Of a stretch of 26,975 nt of DNA, positions 10,691-22,600 are shown in pieces. This stretch comes from Glomus cerebriforme. Lineage: Eukaryota > Glomeromycota > Glomeromycetes > Glomerales > Glomeraceae. The notes under the pieces were generated by a model. That model made no database searches. It was given only the letters and a program-made list of their open reading frames with translations, and was not told where the DNA came from. The translations under genes were made by a program, and so were the position numbers. How positions within the stretch are numbered: the first letter of the stretch is position 1; each line of letters opens with the position of its first letter. The DNA is taken from contig QKYT01000083.1 in assembly GCA_003550305.1 (NCBI GenBank), forward strand, positions 82,233-109,207, read 5' to 3'.

Positions 10691-10803
10691 ATCAGAAGAA
10701 TTATAATACTCTTGTCACACTTATTAGTGTAGTTGATAGGGTTATTCTATATAACTGTAAGCCCGATGTGATAGAATCATGATAAATAAATCAGAAGAAT
10801 TAT
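10691..10803. repeat. 14-bp target-site duplication bounding the SINE-like insert
   Basis: The two copies of ATCAGAAGAATTAT are identical, and only one is present at the matching place of the intact paralogue (where it differs by one base). This dates the insertion as recent relative to the other decay, and places it after the duplication. Confidence 0.85.
10705..10789 (+). mobile_element. Short tRNA-derived SINE-like insertion
   Basis: Relative to the intact kinase, 85 bp interrupt the NSSDISTEF codons. They are flanked by a perfect 14-bp direct repeat ATCAGAAGAATTAT (10691-10704 and 10790-10803), as expected of target-primed retroposition. In the plus orientation, TAGTGTAGTTGATAG at 10725-10739 closely matches a tRNA A box (TRGYNNAGTTGGTAG). 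GGTTA/TAACT at 10740-10744 and 10752-10756 makes an anticodon-like arm with a 7-nt loop. AGCCCGATGTGA at 10760-10771 is a weak B box. The 3' end ATGATAAATA is A-rich. Retroposition is well supported; tRNA ancestry is inferred from the A box and the arm. Confidence 0.7.
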
Positions 10804-11401
10804 CTAAACTTTTCAATGCAACTTTTTCACGTGATCTTCTCTTCCATTTTTGATCTTCAATATCCCAATATTGAATACTTCCTTCAAGCCAAATTTTACC
10901 AAAACCACCTTTTGTAATATAAGTAACATTTTTAAAAATTTCAAAAGGTATCCATTCAAGATAATTAAAAAAATGTACAGAATTGAGTTGTGATTGTTGT
11001 ATAAATTCATCAATATTTTTATTTCCACTAGTCCAATTTTTTAAAGTTATCCTTAAATCTTTTAGCATTACAAGATTGACATCATTTCCATCCTGTACCA
11101 GATTCATTACATTCTCCATATATTCCATATGCTTGTTTTCTTTTTTCTAAATCTTCTATATAAATTACTCTCTCATCTGACTCTTCTGATTCAATAGTTG
11201 AATCAATAGAAGGAATTGTAACATGTCTCTTTTGAAATAAATGATTTGAAAAATTATTATTGTTTGTTTAAATTAAAGACTTCAATAATAATAAATTTAA
11301 AAATGATAAAGCCTGATATATTTCATTATCAACATCTTTCCATAAATTCTTTAAATCCTTTGGTTCTTCTTCGGATATTTCTATTGATACAGTATTTCCA
11401 T

Positions 11402-12373
11402 AGTAAAATAATTTGAACAATATAGATTGTAATTTCAGCTAAATATAATTAATTGCACTAACTGTTAATTTAAATTAATATTTACCTTATGATAAATATG
11501 ATAAATAAAGTTGAAACAAAATAATTAACTTATTTGTTCCATAACATTACAAATCAGTACTTTCAGTACTTTTTTATCAACGTGACAACTTCCATAAAAA
11601 GAATTAGTTAAACCATTTTGATTCGCCAATTCATGACGATTGTGAAAAAATCAACAAAACCCTTTTTGACGCAGTAAATACGGTAAATAATAATAAATTA
11701 ATAATAATATAATATTCTTTCTATTAGTAAAATGGAATCATTAAAATTTTAAAAAAAAGACTTAATGAAAAAAAACAAGAAATTATGTCCAAAAATGGTA
11801 TTTCTTCCCAAATAATAGAAATGTTATTTTTTAAATTTTTCGCACTTAGAATCACGTGATTAATATTGAAATTTGATTTACCAAAAAAAATTAATTTTAA
11901 AAGATCATGGATTCCTGAATTAGCACGCAACATTTATATAATTATATGTATGTAAAAAAAAAAATTTTAACGTAAATTAACGTGAGTGAGGTGCCCTTTT
12001 ATTTTTGAAAAGCATTAACTGTTTGATAAGGTACAATATGTTTTTCTAATTAAAATAAAAATAGTCGAAAGAATTTTAAGATTATTTTTCTATTTTTTTT
12101 TAAATATTAAAGAATTACCCCAAATTACAGAAAAAAAAAAAAAAAGAAAAAGAGTTTGATTTTCAGTCTCAATATTGAAGGTATATATATACATTGCATA
12201 TATAGAGACTAAAAACCAAAAAAAAAAGAAATATATGATACATAACGAAGATCAAACTTCCCACCCAAAATCAAAGATAAAATAAAAAAAAAATTAAAAT
12301 AAAAAGAAATAATTTATATATATATATAAATACAATACATTAATACAAAATTAATAAACAATTGTTTTTTTTT
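11402..12373. other. Spacer between the decayed kinase and the 7TM gene
   Basis: The left part (to about 11610) carries the blocks shared with the intact kinase's upstream region. ATCACGTGAT occurs at 11851-11860. From about 12000 the DNA is the presumed 3' untranslated and flanking region of the minus-strand 7TM gene, rich in A runs with a (TA)n tract near 12314-12328. The minus-strand frame at 11724-11933 shows no motif. Confidence 0.4.
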
Positions 12374-14954
12374 TTATAAATTAGATAATTTAGATGATGT
12401 GTTTCTTCTAGGAAGAGGAGATACAGGACGTTTAGATAACCATTCACGTTTTTCCATCGAATCCGATAATCTTTTTCTTTCATCAAGATCCAAATGATCA
12501 ATATCATCAGGTTTATTCCAAGAAGCTTTAGCGGCTGCAACAGCGGCAGGACTTATTACAGTAGTAGTAGTTGAAACAGTAGTACTAGCAGAATAAGTTG
12601 TTGAAGTAGTTACTAAAGTAGTAGAAGTTGCATCAGAAGCTTCTCTACTTATGCTTACACTACTATGATTTTTTTTCGTTGTAATCATTCGATGAGTACC
12701 ATCAGAATTTTCTTCAGCAATTAAACCCATTGAACTTTCAAATGATTTTTGATGTTTAACATGACTAGAAATTCTTCTTATACCTAAATTATCATTACCA
12801 TTAGTATTTGTATTTGATCCTACACTTATTCCTATTATACTACTACTTTTACTTATTCTTCTTACTCCTACACTTTCTGCACTAATTCTTTTACTTTTAC
12901 TTATATTATTAAGAGCAGTATTATTTAAATCAATTTCATCACTAGTTTGCTCATCCGAAAATATGAATAAAGGTCTTTTAATAGAATTTCTATGATAAAG
13001 ATCATTTCTTGGATTTAAAAAGGATGGATATATTGTATTACCCTCTTCATTATTATTTGAATTTGATCCAAGACTGATAGGAGTTAAAATTTGAGAACTA
13101 GATCTTGATAAAGATCTAGTTGAATTTAATCTCTTATATGCTTCATTACGATTCATTTCAATACTTGTCTTATTTTGTAAAATATTATTTGTCATTGAAT
13201 TCATTGCTGCTGCATTCAATCCATTTGGACTAGAATTATTAAAATAATCCATATTATTTATAGGATTATTATTAGTCATTACCATTGTTGATGGTGGAGT
13301 TGAAGATATAGTTATTGGGGTAGAAGCAGTTGTTGGTGTACCGCCTATTAGAGATTCATCATCACGTGAAAAATCATCCTTTTTTCGTGGTATATATCTA
13401 CTTGTTATTGAAGAATTTGGAATACTTGAACGTTGAGTTTTTGGTTTCATCACTCTAAAAAAAAATTATTAATATTTAATAGATGAATGAGTTAAAGTGA
13501 GTTATAAAAAAAAAATAGTATACAGTAACTTACTTGTATAAGAAAAAAATTTGAACTAAATTTAATATTATTGGTATTGTAAAATTCCATACAATCACGT
13601 ATATAATATTTATATTATGATTAAATATTGTATGTGATAGATGAAAAACACCGTATGTGAATGACATGATTGCAAACACAATCATAATAATTACTAATGA
13701 AGAAATTGCCAAACACAACTAAAAAGAAAAAATGTACATTTTTGTTATTATTTTTGGACAAAAATAAAAATAAAATAAAAAAAAGGAAAATATCAATATT
13801 TATATTTTGCTTACATTTATTGCTGCTCTTCTTAAAGTAGAAACAGTCCATTGCATATCAGAAGTACCACTAACTTCTTTACGTTTTAATTCTTTAATAT
13901 GATGCCATATAACAATGAATAATTTATACCAATTATAAATTAAACTTATTAAAAATATCATCACCCATATCACCCATATTATAATACAAACTTCACGAAT
14001 GGATCTCGCTTTTTCTAAATTGTTCGTATCTACACTATGTCCCGCCCACCATGTAAATGGTAATAATGTTAATATTGGTGCTATTAACAATATAAAACCT
14101 ATTATATCTACTATATGTCTATTTGGTGGACTCTTATTATTACTATTTGTAATATTGTTACAGATGTTGTTTCTTGATTCTTTTGCTGGTGTTGTATAAA
14201 CTAACGAAAAAAAAATTAATGAAATTAAAAATTTAATATTTTTTTTTTTTTAAAAAAAAATAATAATGTAAATAATCGACTTACTTATGCTTATGGGATA
14301 TATTAACATTAATCCGATGGATAATTCTCTGCTTAAACCTTGTACAACTTGATTGAGAAAAAAAAATTATATATATATATATTTATTTATTTTTTGAATT
14401 AATTTCTAGTTCAAGGTTGTATGATTAATATTAATTTTTTACTCACCTTCTGCCATAGTATAATTAGGATACGCGTCAAGTAACACGATTATTATATGAA
14501 TCACGTGAACTACAAAATTAAATAATAAAGTATCATTACTGCGTCTTTCGACACCCACACCGTTTTTTTTTTCTTTTCACTTACATAAAGTAAATATGAT
14601 TGTAGTTGAATGAATAACTTCTTGTGGTTTAGGTCTTAAATAACCTCTTTCTCTCGTTGAAGGTAACCAAAAAGATTGATTTAATATATGATTTCTATAA
14701 CATAAAAATCCTATCGCTATCATTAAAATTATTATACAATAAGGTACTAAGATCCAATGTAATGTTTTTAATAAAGTTTCTTCTTCACAACCACTAAAAT
14801 TGATTCTAAAATCACATACACATCTTGTTATTACATCATTATTTAATAAAGTATTATTATTTGTTAATGATATATTTTTTGGTACATTTTTTGATATTTC
14901 AGATATTATAAATTCTTTACAGATTAAAGAATATTCATTTTCTAAAAGTACCAT
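12374..14954 (-). CDS. Seven-transmembrane receptor-like protein, six exons found
   Basis: Exons: 14585-14954, 14447-14509, 14285-14347, 13815-14200, 13534-13718 and 12374-13454; phases agree and the product is about 715 residues. An N-terminal ectodomain of about 64 residues has four Cys (12, 45, 47, 56) and N-glycosylation sequons at Asn27, Asn33 and Asn52. Seven hydrophobic helices follow at roughly 65-86, 113-134, 149-168, 195-217, 236-258, 295-316 and 333-355. The remaining 360 residues are a Ser/Thr/Asn-rich cytoplasmic tail with repeated R-I-S sites (KRISAES, RRISKSS, RRISSHV) that resemble basophilic kinase targets, a Thr/Ser run, and a basic C-terminus ending SSKLSNL. The topology fits a G-protein-coupled receptor, but I recognise no specific class, so receptor function is inferred. 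No signal peptide is seen, and TTACAG sits two bases before the ATG, so an upstream exon may exist. Exon 3 has an alternative acceptor 9 nt downstream. Confidence 0.8.
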
Positions 14955-14997
14955 CTCTGTAATTTTTTAAGAAAATAATTTTTTATTTTTCATGAGT

Positions 14998-15028
14998 AAA
15001 AAAAAAAATGAAGAAAAAAAAAAAAAAA

Positions 15029-15082
<54 letters not shown>

Positions 15083-15105
15083 GAATATTAAAAAAAAAAA
15101 AAAAT
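14998..15105. repeat. Long poly-A tract (poly-T on the gene strand)
   Basis: Almost unbroken A runs (one of 41) lie just upstream of the first 7TM exon found. On the gene strand this is poly-T, which would suit the pyrimidine-rich end of a 5' intron or a promoter poly(dA:dT) tract. Assembly of such a run is uncertain. Confidence 0.8.
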
Positions 15106-15162
15106 TGGATATTTGCCTTTATTATGCTTAATGCAAAAGCAAAATGTGGTGAAATGATTTCA

Positions 15163-15190
15163 ACGGACGGACAAACGGACAGACGGACAA
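15163..15190. repeat. Tetranucleotide array, seven ACRR units
   Basis: The 28 bases read as ACGG ACGG ACAA ACGG ACAG ACGG ACAA, a clean 4-bp periodicity with purine variation at two positions. It lies about 210 bp upstream of the 7TM start codon, in a locally GC-richer patch. Confidence 0.75.
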
Positions 15191-17724
15191 TATTTCGTAA
15201 GCGATGATGATAATGATATTATGTAAAAAGGATGTGACGCATATATCATTTAAACTATCGCGAAGACAACGAATATATTATAAACATTAATTAAGTTTAT
15301 ACAAAGGAAAATCAGAGTAAAAAAAAAAAAAAAAAAAGTATGTTTTGAGTATAATTTATTAGGATAAAAAATTATATTCAATTTTATTTTATTTTTATAT
15401 TTTATTTTATTTAAAAATAAAATATAATAAAATAAAAATAACTGTAAGATGCAAAAGAATGTAAAAAAGACAAGATTAAAGTTGGTATGTAAAAATCATT
15501 CAAAAAGAGAAAAAAAAAAAGAAAAAAATTTTTTTTTAAGGAAGGAAAAAAAAATAAAAATGTTCGATATATGCAGTTTTTTGTGGTGGGATCATTCATA
15601 CATATAATAATTGAATAATTGATATGCAAAAATATTTTGAAAATTTATTCGGTGAATTTTAATTACAAATAATATAATATTTTTTTTCTTTAATGTATAA
15701 CAAAATATATAATTCGCATTCAAATAATTAATAAGTTACATTATTGTTTTGAACATGATTTTTTTTTTACACCGAATTTGTTAAGACAAATATGTTTTCT
15801 TTTTGACGATGTTGTCATGTCATGTGGTGATTAATTTTGTCATTTTCAACACTTTTTCAATAGACTTTCAATACAACTACCAACATCATCCCATAAACTT
15901 TCTTCGCCCCCTATTTTTCCGAAATTAAAATTTATAAACACAAATACAGATTAAAGTAATGATCATAATTTTTTTATATGATATACAATATATATTATCT
16001 AATGAATTATTACTACAGTAAAATGTATTAAATTTCGCTTTTCCCGCACTTTCAAAAGATTGGCATAAAAAATTTTTAAGGTTTATTTAATCTTTTTGTA
16101 ACACACACAAATTATGTCGCACAATTAGATAGAATAATACTAAGCTTTTGGATTAATTTATTATTATTATGAATGACAAATTTTTTAGTTAGCCTTGAGA
16201 AATAATTTTTATTTACGCGGATCGAAATCTTTCTTGGGCGATTGAAATTTAAAATTGGGATTTGGCGATTTGTTGTGCTACATCTTTCTATTCATCCTAT
16301 TCATTTATTTTAACTATATTTAGAGACTTTTATTCAACGAAAACTTTTAATGATATAATGATATGCAGGGTTGATTTTTTCTAAACGTTATCTGAATGGG
16401 TATTATATATATCTTAAGCAGATTTACCTTTTTTTAGTTTTTCTTATATTTTTATGTAACAAACGATAAAAAAAATTCAATATATATCCACGTGACTTCA
16501 AGTTTTAATTCCAACCATTAATAAAATAACTCTTTTCTTTTTGCTAAATATTTACAAAATAGAAAAAAAATCGAAAAAACGAAAATAAAAATAAAAATAA
16601 AAATAAAACCGTCGTGTTTAGAATTTTACTCCTGTATTTCCATAATTCATAAACAAAACCAAAACTTTCCTTTCCCCTTTACACAAAAATTTATCTCCAA
16701 AAATTAAATTTGGTAGATCTTGTCAATTTATGTTTAAAATAAAAAAAAATAAAAATTTCAAACATCAAGAATATTCGATATTCAGAACATAAACCAAATT
16801 TATTATGATATTCTTTGATGATCATTGACGATTCTTTTAATGCGTTGAGTTTTCACTGATTGGTTGTCGAATTATTCTTTTTTCACGAAAAATTCCGATT
16901 ACAGGATTAAAATTTTTTACCAAAAGACACGTTTGCTACGCCTCTGTGATAAATATTGAATGAATTGTTTTTCAAAAAGGCGGAAGAAATTTTTTTTATG
17001 TAATTTCATTCAATTGGCGTATTTAAAATGTTGTTTTTTTTATGTACAGTACAACGTTTTACATTTAGATATACCGAAATTAGATACAAATAACTTTCGC
17101 AGGATAAAAATTATAAAAATTTATTATTGTTATAATCAATTAACATTATGATAATGAATTGTGTGATACACCGAGTTTGTGAATTTCACGACATATCTCA
17201 ACTTATTGTTTGAGTAACTATAATGTACAATGTACTGTTCGTACGATATTTAAAATGACTTTTTTTTTTATCGGATAAATTTTCATTGGTTAGCATTGGT
17301 TTGTAATTGTTCTGTGATTCCTTTTAGATGATGACAATATACGTGATTATATTTAATTCGTTCTTTCTAAAATATTATTATTATTATTATTATTTCCATT
17401 ATTTCCAAAATGAAAAAAAAATATAATACTGGTATATATTGAATTTTTTTTTTAAAAAAAATATAAATATATTTAAATTTTTTATTACTTTTAAAATGAT
17501 TTTCAATACAATGATGATAAAAAAAAATCATGAGGCCGTCAAATAAAAATGATTCACGGATTTACTGCAGGATACAGGAAAAATACTATCTTATAGAACA
17601 AATTGAATTTAAAACATCAAAAAAAAATTTATTTGTAACCAATATCTCTGAATGTTATCTAATGAAATCTTCCAATTAAATCATTAAATCGTTTGTCAAC
17701 AAACATTTTTCTATTTTATCTGCA

Positions 17725-17751
17725 GGGGATTTATGCAATCTGATAATCCCC
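17725..17751. other. Hairpin in a GC-richer island
   Basis: GGGGATT (17725-17731) pairs perfectly with AATCCCC (17745-17751) across a 13-nt loop. It lies in a small GC-richer patch that continues into CCTTAGTCCCTTGGTCATGG. No known RNA family is recognised. Confidence 0.45.
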
Positions 17752-19546
17752 CTTAGTCCCTTGGTCATGGGATGCTATTGTTTACCAAAACCTTTTTAAA
17801 ATTTTAGTAAGTCATTGTACAGTAGATTGGATGGCTGAATTACGTAAAATAAATATAAACATTATATTTGTAATTCTCTTCTGCGCCAAAACGTTCATTG
17901 ACTTTATTATGTGTCATTTTTTTTTTTTTAAACAAGAAAATTAATATTGATATTTATTATTATTATTTTTATTATTATTTTTCTTTAATAAATAGATAAA
18001 GCCAATTAAATTCTTTCTTATCGTTATTTGTTTTATTTTTTATTTGATAATAATAAAGTACCTGTTTTACGTTATTCAATTTTAATTCAATATTCAATAT
18101 GTAAAATAACACAAATATTGCAGTAGATTAGATATTTAATTTCTTATTATAATAACTTATTTGCATCTTAAAACACGCGATCTAATCGTATTCTTTGATT
18201 TTACATTATGGGTCGCGTACTACATAATTAATTAATATACAGTATTGTCTTATTAATATTTTCCCACCGTACTTTTACTTTATAGTTTATATTTTATATA
18301 ATTAAATTGAATCAGTGAAATTTATTATACCATCCTATTATTATATATTATATCTTGAGTTATTAGTATTTTACGGTCTCTAATTATATTCTATTATGTT
18401 TGTTTCCTTTGCAGATTTTTTAATTGGTAATTAAGTGATCATTCTATTCAATTTAACGTGTGTACAATTCAAAATTTCACTATCAGCAGATTTTTTTTTA
18501 TCATAATCTTGTCTAAATAATTTTAATAAATTGATTAATTGAAATTGAGATCTCATATTCTCATTTACTTTATACAGTACCTCATAAAAAAAAAATGAAA
18601 AATGAAAAATGAAGCTTTTAAATTATACAAGATTGCTAAGCATAATGATAAATTTTTGTTTTTCAGGATCTTTTCTAATAAGTGCACAAGTATTCAAAAA
18701 TTTTACTATTTCTTTAATTATTTTATTTTTATTTATTTCATAAATAGCATCACTATAATTAATGTATATATTAAAAGGTCACGCAAGTGATGTTCAGTAT
18801 TGATTGGTCAAATTATTGATTATTTTAAGAAATTATCATCAGTGTTGTTTTTCTAAAGATTGTGTGTTATATAATGATCTGAGAGGCGATAAGTTAATAT
18901 AATATAGGTAATTTATAGTGTTTATTTCCTAGACTCGTTAAATCGTTTCTGCCAATTTTACTCCGTGATTTATCCACCGTGTTTGATTTTCCCGCATGAT
19001 ATTATACAATGAAGGATTTCGCTTTCGTCAATTTTTAATTATTACTGACTTATTCTATGAAAAGACATCTTAAGCGGTTGATTTACCAGGTTGAAAAGAT
19101 AAAAGTTTAGTAGTATTGAAACAATCGTTATTACTTATTAATCAATATTGATTTAATAGATAAACACCAAAAACAATGAATATGTCGTATATTTCATATT
19201 TATTATTACATAACAAATCATTAACTTATCTTTATTTCTTAATAATTTATTTTACAATATATAAATACTAATAATACATATAAATAAATTAATCAAGGAA
19301 TAAACGTAGTAGTTATACTGGACTGCTTATCCTCGAGAGACTTTAAAGAAATGTCCATTCTTGTTCCCTATATTAAATATATTAATAATTAATAATGTTA
19401 GTTAAGTACATATTATCGTATAAATAATAATTAATTAAAATCAATTCAAAAAGAAGGAGGAATTCTTTTTTTTTTTCTTTTTAAATAAAAAATAGATATA
19501 TCTAATCGTATTAGAAAATTTTCATTATTCTTTAATTATCTTACAT

Positions 19547-19552
19547 TTTATT
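19547..19552 (-). terminator. Candidate polyadenylation signal of the mannosidase gene
   Basis: AATAAA on the minus strand lies about 125 nt beyond the TGA. AT-rich DNA yields this hexamer often by chance, so this is only a candidate. Confidence 0.2.
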
Positions 19553-19676
19553 TATGTAATCTTTAATAATAATTCTATCATAAATTATATTATTTACTGG
19601 CAAAAAAATTAAAATAAGACAATATTCATATAATATATTATTAAATGAAATATAATACTAAATATATTTTTTAGAC

Positions 19677-22600
19677 TCACCTCAAAGTCACTTTCAATGT
19701 AATAACTTGGAATGGTCTGAAATTAATAATAGCTCCATTTTGACGGTGATAATTAATATGACATGTATTATCCTCTAAAATATTGGTTTCGTAAATATGT
19801 TCTAATGGAAGTATGCTATATATTTTTTTTTATTGATAATAAATTTAATTTTAGTTTGAATAATAAAAGATTCAATCATTATCATTTTAATTGCTCACCT
19901 TGTTAATATAGCTTTAGCATGACCTCCATAAGCTTCAAATAATCTCATTATAATTTCACCAGAATCTTCAGCGCGCTTGACAGTATCCAAAATAACATTT
20001 GGTGCATTAGAAATTGTAAAATATGATCTTGTATCATAAGCTTGTGCAATTTCTTCGGATGTGGTTCTGTAAATAAATATGATAAAATTAGATACGAAAT
20101 TGAAAAATATAAATTTATAGAAATAGTTGTGAATTTACCTGATAATTAAAGGAACATTAAGTTGATATGCTTCTCTAACAACATTAGATTCCAAGAAAGA
20201 ACAAGCATGTGGAAGAATTGCATATTTGAATTTATGAGTTCCAATATCACAATGAGCATCCGGTGCCTAGAAATTTTCATAATTAAATTAACCGTTGTGA
20301 CAAAATAAAAATATATGAAAAAAGGCTTAATCAATTAAGGCAGACCTTTGGAGCTCTTAAGAGAGATAGTCTCATCACATTTTCATGAATTGCATATCCT
20401 TAAATTAAAATTAATTAAAATATAATCATATTTGCATTCTTATAAAAGTAATTACTTACCATATTTACAATCATTCAACAGCGCTACACCATATCCATAT
20501 TCTGATAAATCAGCAAATTTATGTCCACATACTTCGAATTTAGCTGAATCCCATGTGGTATTATAATGTGTAGGTCGTCGGATAAATCCAAATTGTGTTT
20601 CATAAGTAGCCTATAAAATAATATTAATATTTAAATATGTGATCATTCGGTCATTTATTACAAATCATACTTACATAATCATTGTTTATATCAAATGGGA
20701 ACTCTACTTTCTATACAAGTTATGCAATAGAAGCATTAGTAAACGATGGTTTTTTTTATAAACAAACATAACTTACAAAAACTTACCAAGAATTGTCTAT
20801 TCTCATCCCAATTTACTGTTGTATCAAAGTCAATTCTTGGTGAAACTGCAGTTAATGATATGACTTGACGTAATGTACTCGTTTTGGAAATTTTAGATTC
20901 AAGTAATAATGATGCTCTTAATGGTCCTGTTTCAATTATCTAAAGCATTATATTGACTTAGAAAAACTCTAAGTTTAAAAATTATCAATAACATAAATAT
21001 ATTCAAAATAAAAACCTTAACAGTGCCAAGTCCCGCTTCATGACCTTTTTGCAAGTGGTAAATTTCAACTATTTGTTTCGATATTAATTGTTAAAATATA
21101 TTAATGGAAATGTAATGCTCATACTTAATTCACATAATACTCTACTTACCATCCCAGGCTGTAAAGAAATAATAAATCGAAATTTGATAAATCAGAAAAT
21201 ATAAGTTTAGCAATTATTCATAATATTGTGATAAGTAAACAAACAAATAAAATTTTAAGTATTTATGTTACATACCGTCCCAGAATAATGGCTAAAGAAA
21301 AAAAATTCGCGGTTATTATTAAAACCAATTAACAAACACAAATAAAAATTTTTTTTTTTTTTACTTACTATATCTTCATACATGTTAAATTTATTTCCAT
21401 ATTGTCCTTCAGGAATAAGTTCTCGGCTAAAAAAAGGTATTTAGTAAATATATATTATATATATATATCACTCTTTGACAAAAAAAATACTTACTTTGAC
21501 TTCAAATCAAGATCAATCAAACTGACTAAACGACCATGCTTATCAAATTTTGCAGAAATGTATTTATTTTGCAAGCAAAATAAATCATTGATAACACAAG
21601 CTATAAAAAATTAAAATCGAATTAAAATAAATACAAATCAAAATAAACTAATAATTATGTACATACCATTCACTTGCGTAAAATTATCGGGAATTCCTAG
21701 ACCAACTCCTTGTGCTCCAAGTCCAATAACATCATTAACTATTTCGTTAGATAAAGTATTAGAATTGTATTTATAAATATAACAAGGAATTTAAAACTAA
21801 AACAGAACCAACCTAAAACAAATCCAGATTTCTTGTCCTTTGAAAGTTGTGGTAATTTGCCCAATCCTTCATGTACAGGAACTTCAATTACTTCAGTTCT
21901 ATTCCAACCGAGTGTATTAAAAGCCAATAGTCCTGATAAATCAATACATACAAGGTTAAGATATATTATAATATAAAAATAAAAATCATTTATTACCTTT
22001 TTTGGCACTTTCAGCGCTCTTGGAAATTTTAAATAATTCATCAAGAGCATTTTCAAGAAGAATATTCCCCGTTTTTTCAACCTCTTTATAAAACTAAAAA
22101 ATATAATGTAAATAATAAACCGAAAAAATAATGACGATATATTTTGTCTGATAAAAAAAGAATTTATACCTTAGTAGCATCATCATAAACCATTTCAATA
22201 GAAGAACCTGGTAACACATCATGAAATTGGTTCCTATATATATAAATATATATATAAATTTAATAATTTATCTTTTGTATCACATATACATTAAAGTATT
22301 TACTTACAATAAGACATATTTCCATAACTTATCTAATTCTTTCTTTGGATAATTAAAACTAAACAAAAATTGAAAATAAAAAAAGATAAAGAATAATATT
22401 ATATACAGCAAACAAAACAAATATTTAAATATATTTACGTTGAATCTTTATCCTTATTTTCAGTTTGTAATTTAATAAAATTGATAGTTGACAATAACTC
22501 AACATCTCGTAAAAGAAGCTCAGATTTGCGATTGTACCGTTTGATACGACCATGCGAAGTATATGTACCTCGGTGAAGCTCAAAATACTAAAATATTTAA

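Larger units (their letters stand above)
9487..11401 (-). pseudogene. Decayed tandem paralogue of the intact kinase
   Basis: It is collinear with the kinase at 3796-5718 and keeps WTSGNKNIDEFIQQSQLN, GGFGKI, VALKSLDNSSD, HKDFHSGNIL, DLG and HPQAIYTSRLLNFK. The lesions, in gene order, are: the exon 1 ATG (11399-11401) is out of frame; the first donor is GC instead of GT; the conserved Trp before the second CxxC is TGA (near 11093); an extra base shifts the frame just before WTSGN; four residues (YSAI) are lost after the glycine loop; an 85-bp insertion with a stop lies at 10705-10789; an in-frame TAA follows the DLG loop (near 10272); and two insertions totalling 8 bases break the APE region (near 10235). 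Further on, exon 4 is mostly deleted, an acceptor CAG is now CAA, and the last exon is shifted so that it ends after Asp-Leu. It cannot encode a full kinase; short peptides or regulatory RNA remain possible. Confidence 0.92.
15191..19676. other. 4.5-kb stretch with no supported gene
   Basis: Both strands are broken by stops, and the short open frames (for example 15411-15629 minus, 16960-17151 plus, 18602-18790 plus) have no motifs and share the local AT bias. Visible items are an (AAAAAT)n run near 16583-16605, ATT runs near 17378-17396 and 17956-17980, a CACGTG at 16489, a hairpin at 17725-17751, and TACAGTA heptamers at 16014, 17045, 17818, 18238 and 18573. The part to about 16500 may hold the promoter and an unseen first exon of the 7TM gene. 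The part from about 19300 is the 3' flank of the mannosidase. Confidence 0.4.

Noticed and set aside
10705..10789. Functional tRNA gene
   Set aside because: It has an A box and an anticodon-like arm, but no paired 7-bp acceptor stem, a poor B box and an unlikely anticodon; it is read as a tRNA-derived insertion instead.
13999..14199. 66-codon plus-strand hydrophobic frame
   Set aside because: It is antisense to transmembrane segment 4 of the 7TM gene.
15035..15258. Minus-strand frame starting MIYASHPFYI as the missing first exon of the 7TM gene
   Set aside because: It runs into poly-Phe from the T tract, has no good donor site and no clear signal peptide.
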